Below the pieces are notes generated by a model, which did no database searches, had not been told where the DNA came from, and worked only from the letters and a program-made list of their open reading frames with translations. Shown in pieces: positions 33,532 to 42,923 of a stretch of 64,000 nucleotides of DNA. The stretch spans positions 1 to 64,000 of the forward strand of contig JAHBVH010000016.1 of the NCBI GenBank assembly GCA_019637645.1, read 5' to 3'. Numbering within the stretch: position 1 is the first letter of the stretch; each line of letters starts with the position of its first letter. This stretch comes from Caldilineaceae bacterium. GTDB lineage: Bacteria; Chloroflexota; Anaerolineae; Caldilineales; Caldilineaceae. Made by a program: the position numbers and the translations under genes.

Positions 33532-35763
33532 TTAAGCTGCTTCTATTTTACCACCAAAGCCCAATAAGCGCATGCCATTAAAGGTGACAAGGAGCGCTGT
33601 CCCCATGTCGGCCAACACGGCCATCCACATCGTGCCCCAGCCAAGCAGCACCATCAACAAGAAGACAAGCTTGATGCCAATACTCAGGGCCACGTTGGTG
33701 CGGATGGTACGCATGGCCTGGCGGCTCAGCCGCACAGCGAAAGGCAACCGACGCAGATCAGCGCTCATCAAGGTAATATCGGCGGTCTCCATGGCTTGGG
33801 CGGTGCCGGTTGCGCCCCCAATGGCAATCCCCACATTGGCCGCGGCCAGGGCAGGCGCGTCGTTGATCCCATCGCCGACCATGGCTACGCTGCCATGCGT
33901 TGTCTGTAACTCGCGGATGGCTGTTAGCTTATCCGCTGGCAGCAGTTCGGCCCGCACATCGGTGACAGCCACTTGGGAACCAATCGTCTGGGCCGCGCCC
34001 TGGTTATCCCCCGTTAACATGACGACTGCCTCAATACCGGCAGCTTTTAGCTCCTCCACGGCCATACGGCTGCTCTCCCGCACGGTGTCCGCCACAGCAA
34101 TCGCGCCCTGATAGGTGCCATCCACACTGACCAGGATAGGCGTATAGCCCCGCTGTGCATCCGCACTGGCTGCGGTGCAATGGGTCGTGTCATGTCCAAT
34201 CGTCGCATCAAAATAGGCATGGCTCCCGATGGTCACTTGGCGGCCCGCAACGGTGCCAGTCACACCGCGCCCCGTCAAGGCTGTTACACCGGCAGCAGGA
34301 GCGTAGCGTTGATCCAGCCCCCGCGCTTTCGAGGCATTGACCACCGCCCGCGCCAAGGGATGTTCGCTCTGCACTTCGACGGCGCTCGCTAGGGCCAGCA
34401 GATCATCGCAGTCCGTACAATCATCGCTGCCTTGCGCTACCATCGTGGCACAGCCCAAGCTGCGCACGGCAACCACGGCGGGGGTCCCAGCGGTGATGGT
34501 GCCAGTCTTATCCAGCGCCACAGCGCGCACTTGGCTCAAGGCTTCCAAGAAGGCGCCGCCTTTGAAGAGGACACCATGCCGTGCGGCGTTGGTAATCGCG
34601 CTGATCAAGCTCACCGGCGTACTGATGACCAAGGCGCAGGGACAAGCCACCACCAACAACGCCAACCCCCGATAGAACCACCCAAAGGTTTCTGGATCAG
34701 GGTTCCAAAAAGGCTGCTGCCAGAGTAGTGGCGGCAGGGTTGCGACCAAGGCCGCCAGAACCACCACGGCAGGCGTGTAGTAGCGGGCAAAAAGATCCAC
34801 AAAGCGTTGGACCGGAGCACGCTGCTCCTGGGCTTCTTCGACCAGGCGAATCATGCGGCTAATCGTATTATCCGCCGCAATGTGGGTGACCTCTAATTCC
34901 AAGACCCCCTCGCCGTTGATGCTACCGGCAAAGAGATCGTCCCCAGGCTGTTTATCCAAGGGCATACTTTCGCCAGTAATCGCCGCTTGATTGACGGCTG
35001 AGTAACCGGTGATAACCCGTCCGTCCATGGGAATGCGTTCGCCAGGCCGCACACGAATCCGGTCACCGATCTGTAACGTGGTGATCGCCACCTGCTGAGT
35101 CGGCACCGGCAGACCGTTACGCGCGATCAGGGTGGCGTCACTGGGGGCCGCGGCCAACAGACTGCGGATAGCATGGCGGGCGCGATTCCCGATATAGCCT
35201 TCGAGCGCTTCACTCAACGCAAAGAGCACCATGACCATGCCCGCCTCGGTGTAGGCACCGATGACCACCGCCCCAATCGCGGCAATCGTCATCAAGACAT
35301 TGATGTTAATATCGCGGTTAAGCACGGCCCGCCAGGCACTGATGGCCACCGGCCAACCAGCCGCCACCAGCGCAAGGACCGAAAGCAGATCCACCGCCAG
35401 CGCCTCACGCCCCAGCAACTCGCTCCAGATCAAACCAGGCAAAATGAAGAAAAGACCCGCTAGGGCAAAGCGTGTCTCGGCACGCTGCCAGAGATAGCTC
35501 CAGAAATTGGGCAACGGTTCTGGTGCAGTCACCGCTGCCGGGGTAGAGGCGACTGGGGCGGCGGTATAGCCCAGTGAGCGCACCTTGTCCGTAATAGCCG
35601 TAGCGCTTACCGCACCAGTTACCGATAACTTAGCGGTGGTAAAATTGAGCGAACATTGTTGAACACCCACCATTTGGCCCACGGCATTCTCCACCGACTT
35701 GGCACAGCCAGCACAGTCCATACCCGTAACCTGAAATTGAAACGTATTAGTTGATTCTGTCAT
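33532..35763 (-). CDS. P1B-type heavy-metal-exporting ATPase (Zn/Cd/Pb type)
   Basis: A 743-residue pump. An N-terminal HMA domain has GMDCAGC with the metal Cys pair at residues 17 and 20. Then TGESMP in the A domain, the membrane CPC motif in VVACPCALVISTP, DKTGTIT, the HP locus SEHPLARAV, GDGINDAPAL, and the last helices SIGIKLVFLLMVLLGWGTMWMAVLADMG, whose Lys and Asp mark the ZntA/CadA (Zn2+/Cd2+/Pb2+) subgroup. The N domain carries extra Cys/His-rich patches (DDCTDCDD, HDTTHC). AGAGGA before ATG 35763 fixes the start. The MerR gene at 36805 is a plausible regulator. Confidence 0.95.
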   Translation of the reverse strand: MTESTNTFQFQVTGMDCAGCAKSVENAVGQMVGVQQCSLNFTTAKLSVTGAVSATAITDKVRSLGYTAAPVASTPAAVTAPEPLPNFWSYLWQRAETRFALAGLFFILPGLIWSELLGREALAVDLLSVLALVAAGWPVAISAWRAVLNRDININVLMTIAAIGAVVIGAYTEAGMVMVLFALSEALEGYIGNRARHAIRSLLAAAPSDATLIARNGLPVPTQQVAITTLQIGDRIRVRPGERIPMDGRVITGYSAVNQAAITGESMPLDKQPGDDLFAGSINGEGVLELEVTHIAADNTISRMIRLVEEAQEQRAPVQRFVDLFARYYTPAVVVLAALVATLPPLLWQQPFWNPDPETFGWFYRGLALLVVACPCALVISTPVSLISAITNAARHGVLFKGGAFLEALSQVRAVALDKTGTITAGTPAVVAVRSLGCATMVAQGSDDCTDCDDLLALASAVEVQSEHPLARAVVNASKARGLDQRYAPAAGVTALTGRGVTGTVAGRQVTIGSHAYFDATIGHDTTHCTAASADAQRGYTPILVSVDGTYQGAIAVADTVRESSRMAVEELKAAGIEAVVMLTGDNQGAAQTIGSQVAVTDVRAELLPADKLTAIRELQTTHGSVAMVGDGINDAPALAAANVGIAIGGATGTAQAMETADITLMSADLRRLPFAVRLSRQAMRTIRTNVALSIGIKLVFLLMVLLGWGTMWMAVLADMGTALLVTFNGMRLLGFGGKIEAA

Positions 35764-36077
35764 ACAATCCTCTACATTACATCTATGTTTCAGCAAATAT
35801 GCTTCAGCAAAATCAGTGCTGGCCATACAATACACCTTCAAGTTGGGTTGAAGGTCAAGAGGGAAGTTTAAAGCTAGGCAAGGCAAATGCGGACTTCGCC
35901 ATAGCTACCATTTTGACTGCAAATATACAGATTTTGCGCCGCAAACCAAAATTAACAATAAAAATATATTGACAAACGATATATTCCATGTTACGATAGG
36001 ACTGTCTCTTCCTCAAAATGGTCGTTGTCCTTTAGCCATGATGGTTGTTACGTAAACGCTAGCGAAGTGAGGCATTT
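35764..36077. other. AT-rich intergenic region with one promoter
   Basis: This 314-base stretch is markedly AT-richer than its surroundings. It serves the P1B ATPase gene on the minus strand and holds the 35969-35997 promoter on the plus strand. The 73-codon frame at 35751-35972 overlaps the ATPase start and has no site for ribosomes, so I do not call it. Confidence 0.6.
35969..35997 (+). promoter_or_regulatory. Candidate sigma70-type promoter for DUF2975-XRE operon
   Basis: TTGACA (35969-35974), a 17-base spacer and TACGAT (35992-35997), 80 bases before the DUF2975 start codon. The surroundings are AT-rich. Confidence 0.6.
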
Positions 36078-36566
36078 ATGAAAGTAGAACGAGGTTCAAC
36101 CTTATTCTTGAAGGTAGTCATTTTGCTCATCGCAGTTGGAGCACTTGCCGGTCTGATTTGGTTTCCTCAGACGGAAGGAAGGGCTACCAACTTAGATCTA
36201 GTCAGTATTTATAAAGATCCGTTTATTATTTATATTTACATAGCTTCAATTTCGTTTTTTGTAGCCCTCTTTCAAGCGATTCAGCTATTAGGCTATGTTG
36301 AGAAAAATCAAATTTTCTCTCAAGCTGCGGTTAAAGCTATCAGGAATATAAAATATTGTGCAATAGCCCTTGCTGCTTTTATTGCAGCGGCCATCCTCTA
36401 TATCTCTGCTATGGCAAAGGCAACCAATGATGATCCGGCCGGTGGCGTCGTCATTGGTTTTGTAATTATTTTCGCCTCAGCGGTCATTGCAACCGCTGCC
36501 GCTGTTTTCCAAAAGCTTCTGCAAAATGCCATAGCGATAAAATCAGAAAATGATTTAACGGTATAA
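36078..36566 (+). CDS. DUF2975 family membrane protein
   Basis: A 162-residue protein with four transmembrane segments: LFLKVVILLIAVGALAGLIWF, YIYIASISFFVALFQAIQLLGY, IKYCAIALAAFIAAAILYIS and GVVIGFVIIFASAVIATAAAVF. The ENKQIFSQAAVKAIRNIKYCA-type loop (here EKNQIFSQAAVKAIRNIKYC) is the DUF2975 signature. Such proteins are nearly always followed by a small XRE regulator, as here, 6 bases downstream. Codon use and AT content differ from neighbouring genes, suggesting transfer from a low-GC donor such as Firmicutes (inference). Confidence 0.9.
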   Translation: MKVERGSTLFLKVVILLIAVGALAGLIWFPQTEGRATNLDLVSIYKDPFIIYIYIASISFFVALFQAIQLLGYVEKNQIFSQAAVKAIRNIKYCAIALAAFIAAAILYISAMAKATNDDPAGGVVIGFVIIFASAVIATAAAVFQKLLQNAIAIKSENDLTV

Positions 36567-36572
36567 GGCTCC

Positions 36573-36791
36573 ATGATGGCAATAATAATCAATATTGATG
36601 TGATGCTAGCCAAGCGAAAAATGAGTGTTACAGAATTAGCCGAAAAAGTGGGAATAACCATGGCCAATCTCTCCATTCTGAAGAATGGAAAAGCCAAAGC
36701 CATTCGTTTATCAACGCTAGAGGCGATCTGTAAAGCCTTAGAGTGCCAACCTGGCGATATTCTGGAGTATAAGCAGAGTGAAGCGGCTTAA
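36573..36791 (+). CDS. XRE/YozG-type HTH regulator
   Basis: A 72-residue Cro/CI-type protein: a short leader, then VMLAKRKMSVTELAEKVGITMANLSILKNGKAKAIRLSTLEAICKALECQPGDILEY, the full YozG-like helix-turn-helix with the C-terminal C-x-P-G-D-I-L motif. It partners the DUF2975 membrane protein upstream, and is expected to repress its own operon and perhaps other genes in response to the membrane partner. AT-rich like its partner. Confidence 0.93.
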   Translation: MMAIIINIDVMLAKRKMSVTELAEKVGITMANLSILKNGKAKAIRLSTLEAICKALECQPGDILEYKQSEAA

Positions 36792-36804
36792 CACAAGTTC
36801 CGTT

Positions 36805-37566
36805 TTACAGCTGTACTTCGGCAAAGGAGAGAAAGAGGCGGGCAAAGATAAAGGCATTGGGTCCGCGCGCGATGACCAAATACCCTTCGTGGTTGTGCAT
36901 AAGCTCGGGCGCTTGTTGTTGGTGGGCATGGACTTGACAATTGGCTTCCAACTGCGTCAAAGCGGCCAACACGCGCCCGATCTGGGGATCAGCGCTGACC
37001 ACTAGGATGTGATAGGCATCATCGGCTTGCCAAATATGGATATGTTGACCCCGGAGCTGGGTAAAGAGATCGCGCGCTTCGTGGGTGGCGAGTTCACAGC
37101 CCGTCTTACGGAGAAGCCATTCAAAGAGGCGGGCCGCTTGGGTTTGCGGATCGCTACAGATCTGATCGACCAATTGGGTCAGCAGTTCATTGGCCGAAAC
37201 CGCATCCGCTTGGTTCTCTTTGCGGTGAATATCTTGGAGGAAGAGTCCCAGTTCATGGCGCAACACCAATTGGGCTGTGATCTCTTGTTCCAGGAGCAAA
37301 TAGCGCGCCTCTGCCGTCTGCAAGATGGTGGTCTCGGTGAGCTGACCCGCTTGCAGATCTTTGAGCAACACGCCAATGTCAGCCAACGAAAAGCCCAGCC
37401 GTTGGGCACGCTGGATCAGCCGCACAGTCTGTTCGGCACTTTCCGCATAGAGACGATAACCAGCAGCCGTGCGCCCCGCCGGTTGGAGAAGCCCCTGATC
37501 TTCATAGTAGCGCAAAGCCGAGGTACGTAACCCCGTCCGGTTCGCCAACTCACCAATCGTAAACAT
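36805..37566 (-). CDS. MerR family transcriptional regulator with long C-terminal domain
   Basis: A 253-residue regulator. The N-terminal MerR winged helix is clear: FTIGELANRTGLRTSALRYYEDQGLLQPAGRTAAGYRLY, followed by RLIQRAQRLGFSLADIGVLL. The C-terminal ~140 residues are not the short Cys-rich metal loop of ZntR/CueR but a longer domain with QADDAYHILVVSADPQIGRVLAAL. The ligand is unknown. It lies upstream of the P1B ATPase on the same strand, separated by the DUF2975-XRE insertion, so it may once have been directly adjacent (inference). Confidence 0.9.
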   Translation of the reverse strand: MFTIGELANRTGLRTSALRYYEDQGLLQPAGRTAAGYRLYAESAEQTVRLIQRAQRLGFSLADIGVLLKDLQAGQLTETTILQTAEARYLLLEQEITAQLVLRHELGLFLQDIHRKENQADAVSANELLTQLVDQICSDPQTQAARLFEWLLRKTGCELATHEARDLFTQLRGQHIHIWQADDAYHILVVSADPQIGRVLAALTQLEANCQVHAHQQQAPELMHNHEGYLVIARGPNAFIFARLFLSFAEVQL

Positions 37567-38018
37567 GGTTCTTTCTTCTTACCTCTCTACGCGCCCACCT
37601 GTGCCCCATGGCACCAAACTACCGGTAGCATAAACGACTTTCTACCTTTTAGCAACGTTTCCTGGTGATCATCTCCAGGCGAACGCGAGCCTTAAACATG
37701 CCGGGTTAAAACCTGCTACTAACAACAAAAAGCGCGCACAGGCACCCTGGTGATCATCCCTCAGGCAATCTATGGCGGTCGCGGCCCATTACGCTATATC
37801 TTTTCCGCTATATCTTTCATAGTAGCAGTTTCTCACTTTTGCTAAGCTTCTGGTACAATGGGTTAACTAATACGGTATCCCCGAAGCGCAGGATAGATAA
37901 TGGAACTGTGTTCGCCTGGAGGCTCGTGCCTAGCGTCACTGGCCAGCGACCACAGCCGATCCATGCGTCACGATTCATGCGTCACTCTTGACGAAACGCA
38001 GACCTTGTATCCAAGCTT
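37567..38018. other. 452-base intergenic region before cysE
   Basis: No gene is seen. It contains two direct copies of CCTGGTGATCAT (37671 and 37746), each followed by a CCAGG or CAGG complement so that each can form a small hairpin with TGATCA at the tip. Two copies of CGCTATATCTTT lie 14 bases apart (37792, 37806), and a TACAAT -10-like hexamer is at 37854-37859. These are candidate control sites of cysE or of the divergent merR gene; no known riboswitch is recognised. Confidence 0.45.
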
Positions 38019-38846
38019 ATGAATAATCTACAGCCATCTTTTACACGCTTTTTAGAGAAACTCGATACACAAACCCACAACTTTCGCCGTGTGCTGCCAC
38101 CTAAGGTAGAGGTCCATCATTTTGCCGAAGGAATGTTCGATTTTCTCTTTCCGATCAACTGCCAACAGCCCCGCAAGGCTTCCGTCCAATATATCAATTT
38201 GGCCGACCATCTGGCACGGTTGCTAAACCCGTTGGATGTCGAGGCCGACGCGGTCACCGCGGCTTTCTTTGCGGCGCTGCCGACCTTGCACGAGTCGCTT
38301 CAAGCGGATGCTCAAGCAACGTTGGATTTTGATCCCGCGGCGACCAGCCTCGCCGAAGTGATCACCACCTACCCCGGCTTTTATGCCATCACGATCTACC
38401 GGCTGGCGCATCAACTGGTGCAGTTGGGGGTACCCCTGTTGCCACGTATGTTGACCGAATATGCCCACGGCAAAACCGGCATTGATATTCACCCTTCGGC
38501 GCAGATTGGTCGCTCCTTCTTTATGGATCATGGGACCGGCATCGTCATTGGCGCGACCAGCATCATTGGCGATAATGTCAAGATCTATCAAGGGGTCACG
38601 CTAGGGGCGCTCCAGGTGGAAAAATCCCTGGCCAATACCAAACGCCACCCGACGATCGAAAACGATGTCATTATCTATGCCAATGCCACGATTCTGGGTG
38701 GCGAAACGGTGGTTGGGCATCATTCGATCCTCGGCGGCAATGTCTGGATCACCCGCAGCTTGCCACCCTATTCGCGCGTCTATCACGAAAGCAAGGTTAG
38801 TGTTCGCAATAAACACGACGGCCTCGTGGTGGATTTTGTGATTTAA
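38019..38846 (+). CDS. cysE: Serine O-acetyltransferase
   Basis: A 275-residue enzyme. The N-terminal helical domain is followed by PGFYAITIYRLAHQLVQLGVPLLPRMLTEYAHGKTGIDIHPSAQIGRSFFMDHGTGIVIGATSIIGDNV and a left-handed beta-helix with hexapeptide repeats (IYQGVTLGAL, RHPTIENDVIIYANATILGG). The catalytic His in HGTG and the Asp-His pair are present. It makes O-acetylserine for cysteine synthesis. cysK follows on the same strand after a 153-base gap with a repeat element. The long form resembles plant/EpsC-like transferases. Confidence 0.95.
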   Translation: MNNLQPSFTRFLEKLDTQTHNFRRVLPPKVEVHHFAEGMFDFLFPINCQQPRKASVQYINLADHLARLLNPLDVEADAVTAAFFAALPTLHESLQADAQATLDFDPAATSLAEVITTYPGFYAITIYRLAHQLVQLGVPLLPRMLTEYAHGKTGIDIHPSAQIGRSFFMDHGTGIVIGATSIIGDNVKIYQGVTLGALQVEKSLANTKRHPTIENDVIIYANATILGGETVVGHHSILGGNVWITRSLPPYSRVYHESKVSVRNKHDGLVVDFVI

Positions 38847-38875
38847 CGATCAACTTTTCGCTTTTTTCTCTTTTG

Positions 38876-38960
38876 TAGGACTTATGCAAAGCTAGCGCGG
38901 TTAGGTTCAAAAAACCTGACCGCACTTAGACGACAAGCCAACCTTGGAGCGTAAGTCCTA
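38876..38960. repeat. 85-bp TA-ended inverted-repeat element (family B)
   Basis: Ends TAGGACTTATGC and GCGTAAGTCCTA are inverted repeats with one mismatch. The core has GCGGTTAGGTT / AACCTGACCGC arms. Its length is exactly that of family A copies at 1339 and 55165 but the end sequence differs, so it is a sister family. It sits between cysE and cysK without disrupting either. Confidence 0.75.
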
Positions 38961-38999
38961 TTTTGATAATTTTTACAGCGAACAAATCGGAGAACCTTC

Positions 39000-39911
39000 A
39001 TGCGAGTAAACAACATTCTGGAGACGATTGGCAACACGCCCCATGTGCGCTTGAACCGCCTCTATGGGAAGACCAATGAAGTGTGGATGAAGCTTGAACG
39101 GGCCAATCCTGGTGGCAGCATCAAAGACCGCATTGGTCTGTCGATGATCGAAGATGCCGAGAAGAGTGGCCTGCTCAAGCCGGACAGCGTCATCATTGAG
39201 CCAACCTCTGGTAACACCGGCATTGGGCTCGCCATGACCGCGGCCGTGAAAGGCTACAAGCTGATCTTGGTCATGCCCGAATCCATGTCGGTCGAACGGC
39301 GCAAGATCATGGCTGCCTATGGCGCGACCTTTGAATTGACCCCACGCGAAAAAGGCATGAAAGGCGCCATTGCCCGCGCCGAAGAGATGCTCAAGGAGAT
39401 CCCCAACTCGTGGATGCCCCAGCAATTTGAAAATGAGGCCAATGTAGAAGTCCACAAACGCACCACGGCTCAGGAGATCCTGCGTGATTTCCCCGAAGGG
39501 CTCGACTACCTGATCACCGGTGTCGGCACAGGCGGCCATATTACGGGTTGCGCGGAGGTGCTTAAGGAGAAGTGGCCGAATCTCAAGGTCTTTGCCGTCG
39601 AACCCGAGGCTTCGCCGGTCATTAGTGGTGGTGCGCCTGGTCCTCATCCGATTCAGGGCATCGGTGCGGGCTTTATTCCCCGCAATCTCCATACGGATGC
39701 GATTGATGGGGTCATCCAGGTCAGCAAAGATGAAGCCTTTGAAATGGCCCAACGTGCCGCCAAAGAAGAGGCCATCTTTATCGGCATTTCGTCGGGCGCA
39801 GCCCTGGCGGCTGTCCGCAAAAAACTGGCTGAGATTCCTGCCGGTTCGCGCGTCCTCACCTTCTGCTACGACACCGGCGAACGCTATCTCTCTATCGAAG
39901 GCTTGTTCTAA
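39000..39911 (+). CDS. cysK: Cysteine synthase (O-acetylserine sulfhydrylase)
   Basis: A 303-residue fold-type II PLP enzyme of normal length. [16 protein letters not shown] begins the protein; the PLP lysine is in [11 protein letters not shown] (Lys near residue 42). [16 protein letters not shown] binds the substrate, [10 protein letters not shown] holds the phosphate, and [10 protein letters not shown] follows. It converts O-acetylserine and sulfide to cysteine, and probably forms the cysteine synthase complex with the upstream CysE. The AGAACC upstream of the ATG is a weak ribosome site. Confidence 0.96.
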   Translation: MRVNNILETIGNTPHVRLNRLYGKTNEVWMKLERANPGGSIKDRIGLSMIEDAEKSGLLKPDSVIIEPTSGNTGIGLAMTAAVKGYKLILVMPESMSVERRKIMAAYGATFELTPREKGMKGAIARAEEMLKEIPNSWMPQQFENEANVEVHKRTTAQEILRDFPEGLDYLITGVGTGGHITGCAEVLKEKWPNLKVFAVEPEASPVISGGAPGPHPIQGIGAGFIPRNLHTDAIDGVIQVSKDEAFEMAQRAAKEEAIFIGISSGAALAAVRKKLAEIPAGSRVLTFCYDTGERYLSIEGLF

Positions 39912-39970
39912 CCTACCTTGAGCCGCTCATCCTGAGCATGGCTCAAGGCAGATGGACTGATTAGGTCTTT

Positions 39971-40011
39971 ACGACAAAGGGCTCGAAGTTTTTCTTCGAG
40001 CCCTTTGTCGT
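39971..40011. terminator. Bidirectional terminator between cysK and the MocR gene
   Basis: ACGACAAAGGGCTCGAAG (39971-39988) and CTTCGAGCCCTTTGTCGT (39994-40011) are perfect 18-base arms with a TTTTT loop. The converging genes end on either side, so it can serve both. Confidence 0.88.
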
Positions 40012-40031
40012 TTAGCCAAGGGTGCCGAGAT

Positions 40032-41531
40032 TCAGCGTAGACTTTTGAAGGCAAGCGCTAAGGCTTGCACGCCACGCTGAATCTCGGCTTGGTTGAGCAT
40101 CCCATAGCCCAACACCAGCCCTTGACGGGCCGGGGTGAGCATCGAATAAGTAGAAACGGGGGCACACTCTACGCCCTGCTGCCAAGCCGCCTTGGCGACC
40201 TTTTGGTCGTCCACTGCGCCCTGACACCAAGCCACCAGGTGCAAGCCAGCCTCGGCACAGCCCACCGTCACGGTATCGCCCAGTTGCTGTTGCAAGGCGG
40301 CGACCAAGCTCTGTTGGCGCTCGGCATAGAGGGCGCGTGTCCGCCGAATATGACGTGCAAAGTGCCCGGCCTCCATAAATTCGGTTAATACCACCTGATC
40401 AAAGACCGATAGATAGCGATGTTCCAACTGGAGGATCTGGGCAAAGGCCGCCGTCAACGCGGGTGGCGTAACCAAATAGCCCAAACGCAACCCCGGAAAG
40501 AGCACTTTGCTAAAGGTGCCGCTATAGAGTACACGATTAGCCTGATCAAGCCCTTGCAACGCTGCCAGGGGGCGACCCCGATAGCGATATTCGCTGTCAT
40601 AATCATCTTCCAAAATCCAGCTTTCTTGTTGCGCAGCCCACTCTAGCAGAGCCAGTCGCCGCGCCACGCTCATGGTCACGCCGGTGGGGTATTGGTGCGA
40701 GGGCGTCACATAGGCCAAGCGTGCCTGGGGATAGTGGCGCATGCCCACCTCAACATCCAGCCCTTCCTCGTCGACAGGGATGGGCATGAGGCGGGCACCT
40801 ACACCCAGTAAGGCAGCGCGTGCGCCGCGATAGCCTGGATCCTCGAACCAAACTGGATCGCCTGGATTTAACAAAACCTGGGCCACGAGATCCAACGCAT
40901 GTTGCGAACCCGCTGTGATCAAGATCTGTTCAGCCGTGCAGCGCACCCCGCGCGCCGCGCCTAGGTAGGCCGCGATGGCTTGACGCAACGGGGCATAACC
41001 ACGGGCATCACCATAAGACAACAAAGCCGGGGTCACTTTACGCCACTGCTGCGCGACTAAACGCGACCAAAGCTGGCTGGGAAATACATCGAGCGCCGGA
41101 ATGCCTGTGCGAAAGGCGCGCGGCCCATGTTCATCCGATGAACCGCCCATCGGCGCGGCAGTTAGGAGATGATAGTGTTGGGAAAAACGCGGTGTGGGCG
41201 GCGCGGGCGGCGTAACCCGCCCTGCAGCCGTGGGCCTATGCACCCGGTTCAACTCGTCGGGCAAGGCCAAGCTGACATAGGTGCCGTCACCTACCCGGCT
41301 TTCGAGGTAGCCTTCGGCCACCAGTTGCTCAAAAGCGGCCAAGACTGTATTACGCGACAGTTGGAGCGTCTTGGCTAGATCACGCGTCGAGGGCAGCCGC
41401 ATTCCCGCGCTAAGCTGGCCGCTTAAGACAGCTTGTCGTAGACCAGTATAAAGTTGCTGATAGAGTGAATGATCGCGGGTTAGCTCCGGTAGGACCGCGG
41501 CTAGCTCGAACGTAGTCGATTGTTTACTCAT
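40032..41531 (-). CDS. MocR/PdxR family transcriptional regulator (GntR HTH plus aminotransferase domain)
   Basis: A 499-residue protein. Residues ~15-85 form a GntR winged helix (LYQQLYTGLRQAVLSGQLSAGMRLPSTRDLAKTLQLSRNTVLAAFEQLVAEGYLESRVGDGTYV). The rest is a class I aminotransferase-like domain with ILEDDYDSEYRYRGRPLAAL and the PLP lysine in YSGTFSKVLFPGLRLGYL. MocR proteins sense PLP or amino acid derivatives and usually control a divergent neighbour, here the MFS carrier. The start ATG 41531 begins MSKQSTTFELAAVL. Confidence 0.93.
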   Translation of the reverse strand: MSKQSTTFELAAVLPELTRDHSLYQQLYTGLRQAVLSGQLSAGMRLPSTRDLAKTLQLSRNTVLAAFEQLVAEGYLESRVGDGTYVSLALPDELNRVHRPTAAGRVTPPAPPTPRFSQHYHLLTAAPMGGSSDEHGPRAFRTGIPALDVFPSQLWSRLVAQQWRKVTPALLSYGDARGYAPLRQAIAAYLGAARGVRCTAEQILITAGSQHALDLVAQVLLNPGDPVWFEDPGYRGARAALLGVGARLMPIPVDEEGLDVEVGMRHYPQARLAYVTPSHQYPTGVTMSVARRLALLEWAAQQESWILEDDYDSEYRYRGRPLAALQGLDQANRVLYSGTFSKVLFPGLRLGYLVTPPALTAAFAQILQLEHRYLSVFDQVVLTEFMEAGHFARHIRRTRALYAERQQSLVAALQQQLGDTVTVGCAEAGLHLVAWCQGAVDDQKVAKAAWQQGVECAPVSTYSMLTPARQGLVLGYGMLNQAEIQRGVQALALAFKSLR

Positions 41532-41558
41532 TCTTGTTGTTCTATCTTTTCTTTCGAT

Positions 41559-41627
41559 TGGCCCTATCAAAATCACAAAAATGGCTCTTGTCTTTCAACC
41601 ATTTTTCTCTATGATAGACCAAAGGTA
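41559..41627. promoter_or_regulatory. Candidate MocR operator region between divergent genes
   Basis: In the 123-base divergent gap, TTGGCCCTATC (~41559) and GATAGACCAA (~41616) are inverted copies of a TTGG(C/T)C(C)TATC box, and AAAAATGG...CCATTTTT (41577-41606) forms an inner inverted repeat. MocR regulators typically bind repeated boxes in such gaps. This is inferred from position and repeats only. Confidence 0.45.
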
Positions 41628-41654
41628 ACTCTTTCCCAAAGCATGAGGTAAGCG

Positions 41655-42899
41655 ATGCAAGCATTCAAAACGCAGAAATTTTTCTATGGTTGGGTCGTTG
41701 TGGCGATCACCGCCCTCACTCTTTTTATCTCCGCGGGTGTGCGTTCGGCCCCTGGTGTCTTTATTTTGCCACTGGAACAAGAGATGGGCTGGAGCCGGTC
41801 GGAAATCTCTCTTGCCGTGTCGATTGGGCTGATTGTCTTGGGGATTGCCGCGCCCTTGAGTGGCTGGCTCATGGATCGCTTTGGCCCCAAATGGGTTACG
41901 CTGGTTGGTTTGCTCCTTGTGGTCGTCGCCATGGTCAGCAGCTATATGATCAAAGAATTGTGGCAACTCAACCTGCTGTGGGGGATGCTCAGTGGTTTGG
42001 GCACCGGCATGGTCGGCGGTGTGTTAGGGCCAGCCGTGGCGAACCGCTGGTTTGTGGCGCGCCGCGGCTTTGTGATTGGCATCTTTGGCGCGTCCCTCTC
42101 GGCTGGTCAATTGGTCTTTGTACCGGTGTTGATGGCCCTTGTCCTGAGTGCCGGGTGGCGCTGGAGCAGTGTAGCGCTGGGGCTGTTCGCTTTAGCCATC
42201 ATCTTGCCGGTCTTCTTCTTGCTGCGCGACGACCCCACCGATATGGGCCTTGCGCCCTATGGCCTCACGGCTGGTGAAGCCGCGGCCCGGCCCACCGTGG
42301 ACCCCAATGTCATGCAACGAGCGATCCGCTCGCCTGAGTTTTGGCTACTAGCGGCGACCTTTTTTGTCTGTGGCGCAACTTCGAATGGCTTGATCGGCAC
42401 CCATCTGATCCCCCACGCGGCGGATCATGGCATTCCCCAAACGACAGCCGCGGGGATGTTGGCGCTCATGGGCGCCATGAACTTTGTCGGCACCATCGCC
42501 TCAGGCTGGTTGACTGATAAATATGACCCGCGTAAATTGCTCTGCATCTACTATGGCTTCCGGGGCGTCTCGCTCTTTCTGCTGCCCTATGCCACCGGTA
42601 GTTGGGGGCTGGCGGCCTTTGCCATTCTCTTTGGCCTCGACTATATCGCCACGGTGCCACCGACCACGGCCCTGGTCGCCGATACCTTTGGCCGCCGCAA
42701 TGTGGGGACTGTCTATGGATGGGTCTTCTGTTCGCATCAAGTCGGGGCCGCGCTAGCGGCTTGGCTAGGCGGCGTCACGCGGGATCTCTTTGGCGACTAT
42801 CTCTTGGCCTTCTTGGTTGCCGGTGCGATTGCCATGCTCGCCGCGCTTCTCTCGCTACGCATCCGCCATACCCCCAAAGTAACCCCTGTCGCCGCGTAG
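41655..42899 (+). CDS. MFS transporter, monocarboxylate/oxalate-formate-like
   Basis: A 414-residue carrier with twelve hydrophobic segments. It starts FYGWVVVAITALTLFISAGVRSAPGVFILPLEQEMGWSRSEISLAVSIGLI, the hallmark of the MCT/OxlT-like group, followed by the loop motif GWLMDRFGPKWV. The C-terminal half contains FGLDYIATVPPTTALVADTFGRRNVGTVYGWVFCSHQVGAALAAWLGG. It probably moves a small organic acid. It is transcribed divergently from the MocR gene, its likely regulator. Confidence 0.9.
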   Translation: MQAFKTQKFFYGWVVVAITALTLFISAGVRSAPGVFILPLEQEMGWSRSEISLAVSIGLIVLGIAAPLSGWLMDRFGPKWVTLVGLLLVVVAMVSSYMIKELWQLNLLWGMLSGLGTGMVGGVLGPAVANRWFVARRGFVIGIFGASLSAGQLVFVPVLMALVLSAGWRWSSVALGLFALAIILPVFFLLRDDPTDMGLAPYGLTAGEAAARPTVDPNVMQRAIRSPEFWLLAATFFVCGATSNGLIGTHLIPHAADHGIPQTTAAGMLALMGAMNFVGTIASGWLTDKYDPRKLLCIYYGFRGVSLFLLPYATGSWGLAAFAILFGLDYIATVPPTTALVADTFGRRNVGTVYGWVFCSHQVGAALAAWLGGVTRDLFGDYLLAFLVAGAIAMLAALLSLRIRHTPKVTPVAA

Positions 42900-42923
42900 C
42901 ATCTGTTAGCAAAGCTATCTTTT

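Noticed and set aside
35751..35972. 73-codon plus-strand frame upstream of DUF2975
   Set aside because: It overlaps the P1B ATPase start and the promoter region and has no ribosome site.
37567..38018. Riboswitch or T-box before cysE
   Set aside because: No SAM-box or T-box core sequence could be recognised; only small direct repeats and hairpins are present.
38973..39752. 259-codon minus-strand frame
   Set aside because: Antisense to cysK, with no ribosome site or recognisable domain.
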